Origin: Oxytricha trifallax
Lineage: Eukaryota > Ciliophora > Spirotrichea > Sporadotrichida > Oxytrichidae
DNA length: 64,000 nt
Assembly (NCBI GenBank): GCA_000711775.1
Contig: ARYC01000126.1
Location: 78,071-142,070, forward strand
Direction: 5' to 3'
Shown here: positions 42,062 to 50,680 of the stretch, one piece after another
Numbering within the stretch: position 1 is the first letter of the stretch
Layout of the letters: each line of letters opens with the position of its first letter
Position numbers and translations under genes: made by a program
The notes under the pieces: generated by a model
Databases searched by the model: none
Told to the model about the DNA's origin: nothing
The model's input: the letters and a program-made list of their open reading frames with translations, nothing else

Positions 42062-45000
42062 ATGATTAAAGGCTCATCAAAGAAACAAAAAGAGGTACTA
42101 AATTCTTATACATGCTAATTACTTTTTCATTAGGTTCATTACGAATACACATAATTAAAGGACTGCGATCCATAACACGACGGGACATTCAACTTTTATG
42201 CAATTGTGTTGGATGCTCAATTTCCTCACAGATCATTCAAAAGCGACAAGTACATTTGCTCAATAAAAATTGCTGATCCTTACCAACCAATCGATAAGGA
42301 AGGAGTAATGGAACATTGTACTATCGTCTTCTTCGCAAAGAGATTTGAGGACTTACCCATCACTCAAAGAGTTGGAGATATCATTAGAGTTCACAGAGCT
42401 TATGTTAGCACTTTTAAGGGAGTTAAGCAATTCACAGCAAATGTATTTTTCAATAGTAGCTGGGCGCTTTTCTCTCCACTTAACGCAAAGCAAGCATCTC
42501 AAGACATTGAGAAAAAATTGTAAACATAAAAGTAATTAATGAAATACATAAATTTATTATTTTTAAAACAATTGTAAACATAAATTTCTAATTGCTATAA
42601 TATCGGGAATTAATTTGAGCTAATCCTTAATATTAGTAGTAATAAGCTTCACTTCATCAGTCGAGATTTAACTATTATGAAGCTAAGCCGCAAAAACTGC
42701 AAGCGACTCATGACTCCTGACTTCCTGCTTAAAATTTTTACCAACAAAAAAATGCAGGAGAATAGCTAGGAAAGAGTAGTTATCTTACCTTAAATCGCAT
42801 ATCCGTACAGCATCGGGATCTCTAAGACACAAATGAATATCCATGGGTATGAACTCATCTTAATTGAGTTGGTCTATCATCGATGATTACTTAAAGTTAC
42901 TAATGAATATCTAAGGATCCGGGTCTCCTCTCACTTTAACATTGCACGGCTTGAGGTAGCGATGTACGATACCTTGAGAGTGGAGGTTGCTTATGCCAGC
43001 CAAAAGCTGGAGGGCGCACTTTTGAAAGTATAGTCGATCTACTTGATTATCCAAAATATGGGCTAGGTTGCAGTCGTAGTTCTCTAGGGACAGACTCATT
43101 ATACGTGATTTGTAGCAGAAACCCTTTAACTAATCAACGCCTGGCATTCTCAATTTGTTGTTCAGCAACATAAATTTAAAGTCTTGCCATACCCCAAGGC
43201 CGGTCTCAAAATTTTTGATAAAATCTTCGACTTTGTATTAAACTGTTAATGAGTTTGGTCTAAAAAGATCAGATGGTGCATGTTGAAGCAACCTAAGCTC
43301 ATAGCATTCCCTAATCATGGCCTTAGCATCCAGTACTATAGTAATCGGTAACTCTTATTCGACAAGTTAATTGAGGCTTGCTAAGAATTTCTCACTAACT
43401 GAAAAATTTATGTCTTCATTTGGAAAAATTTATGTCTGTGTAACTTTTAATCTGTGCTTAGGCGTACATTCAGCAGACTTAGCTTTGGGAATATCATCAA
43501 CATTATGATTTATGCTTTACTCCGAATCATCTTAGCATTCAATAACTTCGCTTATGCCCTCTAGCTATTTAAGCTCCCGTATGACCTATGATATGAATTG
43601 AAAATTAAATTGAAAAAATTACTTTGGTAGAATATCCGGACTCCTGCAAGTCTCTGATCTTGTGAGTGCTCAAATGAGCGCTGAGCAACTTTTTGCTTTA
43701 AAATATTTCTTTCGATTCTCTGCAAATTTTACAGCTATACTCGCCATTAATTTTTAAGTGGTTAAATTTCCCCTCTTTCCTAAGGTGAACTTTGGAGTGT
43801 CTTTTAAGCTAAGATAACGTATAAGCTTAATCGCAGAGACTGCATGTTATAATAACTCGTGGTTTTCATTATGTAAATAAGGGCTTTCCCTATTTTCGCT
43901 TTCCCAACTCTAGCATTAGGGAATCATAAAGCTCAAAGTTTTGGGTTTTGGTAGCAACCTTCCCAATAAACTTGTGATACTTAGGATCAAGATTAATTTT
44001 CCAAAGGGAGTCTGTTATTTGAGGGGTTTTGGGTTTTGAAGGATCTAAAGCTGAAATTGGATTATCCATATTTTATTTATGTTGCACAAATTTATTTTAA
44101 GTTTGTTTATGTAATACTAATCTTATTATTTATGTTTACATAATATATTTTTATGACTTAAATTAAGTTGGTTATATATTAACTAATATATATAAATACT
44201 CTTAAATAATATACAAAAATTCAGGCTAAGAAAATTTATCAGCAAAAATACTTATAGACAAAAATTATTACTCAAAATCAAAACAAAAAATAAATGAGCA
44301 CATGCGCTCATAAAATGAGCCCTAATTATATGCGCTCATATTATGAGCGCTAATAAATAATAAAAATTCAAAACTATTTGAGCAATATAGTATTATAGTG
44401 ACATAAATTTATGTTGCTGTAAAAATAACCCCAAATATACTAAACTATTTTCTCAGGGAAATAAGAGCTAATTCTTAGGGAAAATTAATTCCTTAGTAGA
44501 GTCAAGGAGACTATTTAGTAATATTGCCTTATATCACTTGTGTTATTTAGTAGGGGTATTAAATTCAAAATTATTAATAATTATTGATTTTAGATTTCCC
44601 TAGGAATTAAAGGGTAAATGCAGATAAATACTCAAATGAGAGACGATGGACAGGCAGGCAATAACTAGCTAGTGAACTCGAGACAATTTGAGGGAAAATT
44701 TAACACAAAAAGTGACTGGTTTAACTATTTTAAATTTTCTTGTAAGCACATTTTTATGTAAGCAAAAATAGTGGGTTATCATTTGCCGACTTTCAAGAAA
44801 ACAAGTATGAGGTTTATTAAGGACGTGCTAAGTTCGAAGAAGGAACTCATTCGAAGCGCTGACATAATTTATGTCAACGTCCCCTGCTTCCCTGAGCTGT
44901 CTGTTTAAAAAATTTACCAAAAGCTCAAAGGCGATGAAGTTCTCGAGAAATATTTAAATACTTACGACGATTCGCAAGACCTTCCCGACAGAGATTTTTT

Positions 45001-47638
45001 TTTCGGCATCCTAGGCACACTCAGGAACGACTATCTAACCACTATTGTAAGATAACAGCAAGAGGCTAGGATGATAACTAAGGATGAGGAAAGCAAGCTA
45101 GAGAACATCGAGATCAATTAAGACTTGCTAAAGGACTTGTCATCTTTTCCTTACTACTCAAGTAAGTTTATGTCACTGTAAAAAATATTTATGTTGCTGT
45201 TAATTTAATTTATGTTGCAGGAAAGAAAGGAAGGGCGCTGGCATTACTGAAAAAGAAATCTCATGGAAGGAAAAACACTCGTAAACGAAAAAGATATGAG
45301 ATTTCAAGTGAGTACAATGAATTCGTGGAGAAGCTTTCCCTATAGCGATGGGCAGTCTCAAAGATTCCCAAACAATATAATGAGGTCCCCACCAGCGAAG
45401 AGATTTAATTTGTGAAAGTTAAAAAATTTGCTTTTACATAATATTTAAATTAAATTAATTTATGTGTTTATATGTCACAATTCATTTAAGCGCTCTTTCA
45501 TCTTCCTAATATGCGATAGCTCAACCTTTTAACAATGCTTCACCTAAATCTCACGTATTGAGCCTTCAATTAAGGCTATGTGTTATTTGTCGCTGAGTCT
45601 AAATCAACTTTGGCCAACCCTTATTTATACCTCTATTTTACTCCAGCGAATATTTGCTCTATGCAATTATAATTTGAGCTGTAAGCTGAATTAAATATCA
45701 ATGTCCATCTGTTTTCGTCAATAAAGCTCTTTACTTTCCTTGAGTGATGCGCTCGAAGATTGTCAAGGAATATGACAATTTTCTATTCTTTAACCATTGT
45801 CTTCAGCCCTTTAAGGGCCTCTACTATATCATCTGTTTTTATTGAGCCTTCCCTTATTTGGTAAGTTTCAAGGCCGACTTGCCCGCTGATCATCACTATT
45901 GCAGCTTAAGTTTTTATCTTAGTGCCTTCTTTAGAAATTTTCTAGTTGTCGTACTTACATGCCCAGCTGCGCAGTTAAATCGAGTAAGGCTTGAAAATGG
46001 TCTCATCAATATAAACTATTCGACTCCCTGATTCGTAAGCAGCAATAACTTATGGGTAATTTAGCAGCTAAACTTGATTAATTTTTCTCAAGGTCCATTC
46101 AGGGATGCGATATCGCGAAGCTGCTACCTTGAACTTGATGCCATGAGAGATGAATAATCAACGAAGTTGAGAAACCGAAATTTTGACTTCTGGGAATTTT
46201 CGATGAAACAAGATCGTTCGCATCCGCAGACTCTCAAATGCCTCGGCCTTAAGTGTTGATGGATGAGTTAGATATTATATATGATGGAGCTGCAAATTCT
46301 TATATTAACTACTCGTTCTTGCAGCTAATGGTCTGTCCTTAATCATCTACAGACATATACTTTACACTTGGCTGACTGAGACCCGCAAAGCTTGGCTAAT
46401 TTGTTTGTAGGAATAATATACATTTGACTCTTTATTTGGGTTGCTAGCATTGAATCTCAATAGAAGTATTGCCTCCTTCAAGAATTCTGAGTTTTTATAT
46501 TTGTGTGCTGAATTCATTTATTTATGTTACAAATACTAATTAATTTTATTTTCACGATTTACTTGATTTTTACTCATTGATGAGGCATTGGTAAAGGCAG
46601 AAAACAAGAAATCATCCGAGAGGGAATTCTATCCATTCTCATTTTATGGAAAGTAATTCAGTTTTGAAGCAAGTGAGAAGAAAACGATAAAATACTACAG
46701 AGACTGGTTAGCCAAGGCATTTGCTAAGAATCATATACTTTCAAGCAAATACATAACTCCTCTCGCTGATATTCCTCAAAAAGGTGGAAAGCAACCAGAG
46801 AATGGGAAATATTACGATTTCGACTTACAAGTAAGAGTAGTCTAAGTATTCAGACTCGATGATTATTCAAGTGAAATGAGAGTCGTCGATGACTCCAATT
46901 AAATATGGTTCTGCCAAATTTTGAACTTGAAATACAGATGGGTAAGAGAAGGATAAGTTTATAAAATTTATGTTATTAGTTCTTAGAATCAGATCTGCCA
47001 CTCTAGAACATCACGACAAATATGATAAGGTATTCGGCCTTAAAAACTATTCAAACATTCTTTCTTTGCCCTATCCTTCTTTATTGGCAAAAGAAATGAA
47101 ATATGATATGCACTAAGCTGAAAGAGATTTGGACAAGGCTCTCTTGACCTAAGATGAAAAGATAATGCATCCAGTATTAGCTTCATCAATCTTGAATAGA
47201 AAGGTGTATAGCACTCCTTTAAGAACCCTCGAATAAATCATGACAGATGCCTAGCACTTATAAAAACAACCTCACAGAGTGAGACTTACAGTAGAAGCTA
47301 TTAGTCCTTCTCTTGATAAATTGAATCCCAAGTAACTAGTTAAAATTCTTAACACAAAGACCAATGAGTTGAAAGATGCTTCTAAGCAAAAGGGAGCTCT
47401 ATCAAAAGATGAGAAATATATTATTCATATGCAACTTTATTGCCAGGACTACTCAAACTACTTATCAAACTAATTTGTAAGAGTAGTTGTAAATGATTCA
47501 AGTGCCAAAGGACAAGGTTTATTCAAAAGCATTTCAGCTGAGGACCTATATAAGAAGAAAGAAGCTCAAGATTCATGGAAAATAACAAAGAATCGATTAA
47601 TTAAAATGAAATCAGATTAAACTAATAAATATTCTTGA
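42062..47638 (+). CDS. telomere end-binding protein alpha subunit, split by a 4.07-kb IES
   Basis: Binds the single-stranded 3' overhang of G4T4 telomeres in hypotrichs, with the beta subunit. Exon 1 (MIKGSSKKQKE, intron 42095-42133) leads into the first OB fold: HYEYTQLKDCDPYHDGTFNF, then YAIVLDAQFPHRS, YICSIKIADP, FFAKRFEDLPI, RVGDIIRVHRA and FFNSSWALFSP. These match Oxytricha TEBP-alpha closely. A CATTGA-flanked IES (42511-46580) follows. The frame resumes DEALVKAENKKS, then the second OB fold (VRVVQVFRLDDYSSEMRVVD, WVREGQVYKIRSATLEHHDK, YSNILSLPYP), whose end is rejoined across a 22-bp IES. A third region ends KSDQTNKYS, TGA 47636-47638, and seems shorter than the known C-terminal OB fold. 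Pieces are in order, unlike the scrambled alpha-subunit genes described in Oxytricha and Stylonychia germlines. Confidence 0.9.
42585..44069 (-). pseudogene. TBE-C zinc-finger/kinase fusion, TGA-interrupted and frameshifted, with HRY in place of HRD
   Basis: Starts MDNPISALDPSKPKTPQ at 44069. One in-frame TGA (43866-43868) lies between the N-terminal segment and the fingers CSLCDQAYTLSQLKRHSKVH and YSCKICRESKEIF..HLSTH. The frame shifts by one near 43590. The kinase-like part then reads LLAGISNLHSQGIVHRYLKP, so the catalytic Asp of HRD is Tyr, and no DFG/DFN motif is clear (ICDLRQDN is the nearest). The domain can only be a pseudokinase relic. It extends to about 42585 with no TGA before the TEBP-alpha exon, so the exact end is not fixed. 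Confidence 0.78.
44070..44617. promoter_or_regulatory. TBE-C divergent intergenic region with GCTCATAATGAGC palindromes and TTTATGTTGC repeats
   Basis: A 548-bp region between the zinc-finger/kinase and 22-kDa genes. Between 44296 and 44350 lie two near-perfect palindromic units (GCGCTCATAAAATGAGC and GCGCTCATATTATGAGCGC). A second motif, AATTTATGT(TGC), recurs around 44075, 44128 and 44404, and elsewhere in the element (about 43170, 43410, 43432, 44868, 45168, 45188, 45208, 45458, 46519), including near both ends. No ORF is seen. Confidence 0.65.
44618..45561 (+). CDS. TBE-C 22-kDa-type protein, intact frame
   Basis: Starts MQINTQMRDDGQAGNNQ. Both introns sit where they do in TBE-A/B: GTAAGCAC..AAATAG at about 44735-44770 and GTAAGTTT..TTGCAG at about 45162-45220. 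The core DLPDRDFFFGILGTLRNDYL matches LPERSFFFGVLGTLRE of TBE-B. The C-terminal region is very basic (GRKNTRKRKRYE). No TGA interrupts it until 45559-45561, which overlaps the 3' end of the antisense transposase by about 20 bp. It is the only one of the three 22-kDa copies with an uninterrupted frame, although the rest of the element is damaged. The last 40 or so codons look less protein-like, so the real stop may be affected by sequence decay. Confidence 0.75.
45540..46517 (-). pseudogene. TBE-C D34E transposase, catalytic triad intact, one in-frame TGA
   Basis: Starts MNSAHKYKNSEFLKEAILLL at 46517, followed by a helix-turn-helix-like segment (YKQISQALRVSVSQVQS). The triad is complete: Asp in IVYIDETIFKPY, Asp in VIFLDNLRAHHSRK and Glu in NYNCIEQIFAGVK, with 34 residues between the last two as in TBE-A. 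The ORF is open to TGA 45540-45542 except for one in-frame TGA at 46158-46160 (..SVSQLR*LFISHG). This puts it in the IS630/Tc1-like superfamily. Because UGA is the normal stop here, the copy is probably dead, though only by one visible lesion. Confidence 0.83.
46968..46989. other. very short IES, 22 bp, AAT pointer, in TEBP-alpha
   Basis: AAT at 46965-46967 and 46987-46989. Removal turns GTT TAT AAA AT..AATC AGA into GTT TAT AAA ATC AGA TCT, giving GQVYKIRSAT, which matches GEVVRIRSAT of known TEBP-alpha. The segment is not a multiple of three, so retention would shift the frame. An intron is a weaker alternative: a GTTTAT..CTTAG splice would not give the conserved motif. Confidence 0.75.
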
Positions 47639-47877
47639 ACAAATGTACAATAGTCATATCCAGTTACAGTTACCTTTTCTTACCACTTACATTGATATTA
47701 AGCTCCACCTTGTCATTTTTATTAGAGTTTATGCAATTCTTTCTGATACTTTCTGAATTTTCTGTCATCTGCCTTAGTGACTTCTGCTGACTAGTATAGC
47801 TGGAATATAAAAAAGTTTGAATATGTTTTTGTAACATACAAATTTTGTTGAGTAACCAGCTGCCTGATGTCTGCCAT
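47639..47877 (-). CDS. small ORF of unknown function (3' end uncertain)
   Basis: Starts MADIRQLVTQQN at 47877. A GTATGT..TTCCAG intron (about 47800-47842) leads to FYTSQQKSLRQMTENSESIR and a short hydrophilic region. The open frame then runs antisense into the TEBP-alpha 3' end with no TGA until about 47520, so the real end is unknown; a second intron (GTAAGTGG..) is possible. No family recognised. Convergent with TEBP-alpha. Confidence 0.4.
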
Positions 47878-48196
47878 TATTTTTATTAATTTTTACTTAA
47901 TTATTAATTCTAATTTCTTAAATCTATCAAGTTATTTTTTCTCTTAATTAAGTCAAGAGTACATTAGTTAACCTATTAAAATTCAATGTCTGGCTTGATA
48001 CTGCAGTAGAAATTTCCGATGCTGGTTATCTTGTTCTAACTGAAACACAAATTAATGAATATTGAAAATATAAATATACTATAAATACAACCTTAATTGA
48101 ATTATCACATTTTAATCTCTTTATTATTTTATTTAACATTTATCTTTCTAAATTTTGCGAGGATTTTAATTTTATTATAAAAATAAGCATATCAAA
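47878..48196. other. AT-rich intergenic region
   Basis: About 320 bp, presumably the promoters of the divergent small ORF and Q-rich gene. The piece at 47960-48060 (..GTTAACCTATTAAAATTCAATGTCTGG..) is slightly less AT-rich, but I find no ORF or RNA gene. Confidence 0.35.
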
Positions 48197-50247
48197 ATGT
48201 CATCTGAATATTCCAATCTCCCTCCAAGCAAGTAATCGAATATTTTATAATTATAAATTATATGGGAAATTGTAATTTTACTCTAATCTCATTATTTTTT
48301 AGTAAATTTAAATATTAAAATAAGTTTAAAATATAAATCAAATAAAAATTAAACTAGTTCTGTATAAAAAAATATTCTATTTCAAATTATTTTAAAGCCT
48401 TAAATCTCATATAACGGTAGATTCATTTTAATTACAAATATCTTGATGAAATAATTTTTAATTTTTATATGCAAATTATGTCCTTAACTGTTTCTATTTA
48501 CCAAATAATCTATCAGCTAAAAAGAATTTCCGACTTAACTACGACCCTGATAATAATAAAAACAACATATATGCAAGAAAATTGAACAAGGAAGTGCCTG
48601 AAACAAACAGTCAGTTCTCTCAAAACCCCTTAACTAAAATGTTACAACCGATTGAAGTTACAAAATCCAAGCGCTTTGCCAGAGATAAACTGAACATTAG
48701 CGATATTCCAGGTGCACAATCAGATGTCTACAGGAAATACAGAAATTTAGATGGCAGGGAATACATAGACACTGGGGATATTAAGGGAGCACAGCCCTCA
48801 TAGTTAAAATAGAGCAAACCCATGACAGGCCCTGATTATAAGTTATACACTAAAGACATCAATCCAGAGAAATGGAAAAGTAAGAGAGTTGTAGATCCAC
48901 TCAAACCTGAATATGATGTGCCAACTAGATCAGGCAGGATGGTTCGTATTGGTTAAATTGAAAGAAATGTACCAAAAATGAATGTTTCTCCTTAGACAAA
49001 GAGATTCGCGAATTATATTGACGATATTGAAGGAACCAGGCCTAAGAAAGGCAGTGCAATAAATGATGATTAAAGGTCACAGGCAAACTATAGTGTTTTA
49101 TATTTGTTATAGTAACATTAATCATTTAAGTTTAACTATTAAATCTCACGATTTTACGGTAAGATCACATTATTCAGGAACAAGAAACTCAAATCCATTC
49201 GGAAACCCAATAGCCCCGTAGCCTGATTAAATGAAACTATTATAAGAATCTTAAAACAATGCTGGACCAGTACCAAATTCTCACTATGCAAGATTTACAA
49301 CTTTTCAAAACTTGTAATAAACTGCGAATTTCGGTAGTGGTTTTGACCAATCTAACACTAATACAATTCAGCAGCCCTCAGGTTCCTTGCAATAATCTAC
49401 AGCTAATGTCTTGGATAATTTCCAAGCTCAAAGATAGAAATATTCAAGTTAACTGTAAATGGTAAAAGTTTAATAGAATTAGTAACCGAAAATTTTAAGC
49501 AATTAAGATAATCATGCTATTAGAGGTTCCTTGAATGACAGACTTCAATCAAAGCGCATGAATAGTTTTGAACTCTTAGAAAATAAAACTGCTGAGATCA
49601 ACGTTCTTCCTTAATTCAGCCCAGCCAACGCTTATAACAATTAGAAACAAGATTATATGAAAACATACCTTAATAATTAACTTGCTCAACCTAATACAAT
49701 AGATGCAGTTAACTAAGGATTTGAGGAGTCACCTATTGTGAAAAATAGAGTGTGGAGCAAGGCAAGAGTAGTTGGATAAGAAATGAATGGGTAATAAAAT
49801 AGAATAAACTCTTCAGCAAGTTAGTCTCAAAATCTAATCGAGAGAAGCATTAATTTGAAAAGAAACTTCAATGAAAACATCTACTAAAAAGGGCTTTTAA
49901 TGAATAGTGGACACAGATCATTCGTGAGTGGAGTTTAAAGCAATTTTATGAATCCCTTGAATAATGAAGTTAATAAATCAGTAGACACAGCTTTATTTAA
50001 TAATAAAGTTCCAGTGAGCAGAGACTAGAGATTGATACAAAAACTTTCAGCCCAAATAAATCCCATAGCTTAGTCGGTTTCGGGTTATGGGGCAAGTTCT
50101 TATGGAGGCTAATCAAATGGACAAGGAGTCGTTAAATAAATGCTGCCACCTACAACATCAAAAGTATATGGAAACTTTCTAGATGGGAAATAAATTGATC
50201 AGATGATTTCGCAACTTAAATAGACAAATATGAATCCTATAGTATGA
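48197..50247 (+). CDS. Q/N-rich protein with repeated D-I-x-G-(A/T)-x-P motifs
   Basis: Exon 1 MSSEYSNLPPSK ends at a GTAATC donor (about 48233) and the long first intron runs to CTATCAG at about 48516; an IES inside it is possible. The protein then reads KNFRLNYDPDNNKNN and has three copies of a short motif: SDIPGAQSDVY, GDIKGAQPSQ and DDIEGTRPKK, each preceded by an SKRF/TKRFA-type basic patch. A break at about 49091-49160 (intron or IES) is followed by RSHYSGTRNSNPFGNP and a Gln/Asn-rich tail to TGA 50245-50247. The repeated motif suggests a microtubule/cytoskeletal adaptor, but I cannot name the family. Its 3' part is duplicated in inverse orientation at 63147-64000. Confidence 0.7.
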
Positions 50248-50680
50248 GTATATTACTTAAATAGTTTTAATTTTACTTAATTATTTAAATTAATTTATAA
50301 AACTACAAGAAAATTGATAAGTTTTATACGATTACATTTTTATTTACTTTACAAACTATTATTAATAATAGAAAGTTATTTTTGAAAATAAAGTATGAAT
50401 CTTAATATATTATAAACATAATATTATTCACTATTTGATAATAAATTTTATAATTAATCATTCTATTAAGAGCTAAAATATTTACTTGTATTAAAGCGTT
50501 TACTTTTAGAGAAATATTTTATTTATATGAAAAAATAATACTAAGTATCAAACTAAAATGCAAATTAATTCATTTACGTAACTATTTATAGGAGATCGTT
50601 CATTTTATCAATTCAACTATCCCCAAATAATAATTGATGGAAGTGAATTATTCTAAAATTAATTTTATTATAAGAATATT
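50248..50680. other. AT-rich intergenic region
   Basis: About 430 bp between the convergent stops of the Q-rich gene and the NEK-like kinase gene. Almost pure A/T; nothing recognisable. Confidence 0.5.

Larger units (their letters stand above)
42511..46580. mobile_element. TBE-C: 4,070-bp IES made of a decayed TBE-type transposon without C4A4 ends
   Basis: CATTGA at 42505-42510 and 46575-46580 act as the pointer; collapse gives GAC ATT GAT GAG GCA in frame. Inside are the same three genes in the same order as TBE-A: zinc-finger/kinase (-), 22-kDa (+) and transposase (-). Neither end has C4A4 repeats. A weak inverted similarity (TTGTAAACATAAA at about 42519 and 42571 versus TTTGTAACATAAAT reversed near 46516-46530) may be a remnant or a different family's terminal repeat. 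Proteins are diverged from TBE-A and TBE-B far more than those are from each other. Confidence 0.8.

Noticed and set aside
42511-46580. Plain cut-and-paste TBE insertion with ANT duplication in TEBP-alpha
   Set aside because: No C4A4 ends, and the frame is restored by a 6-bp CATTGA pointer, so it is described as an IES containing a TBE-type element.
18954-46580. Maverick/Polinton, Tec (Euplotes) or Tlr (Tetrahymena) elements
   Set aside because: No polymerase, capsid, ATPase or tyrosine recombinase genes are visible; gene set and C4A4 ends match hypotrich TBEs. UAA/UAG as Gln also excludes Euplotes.
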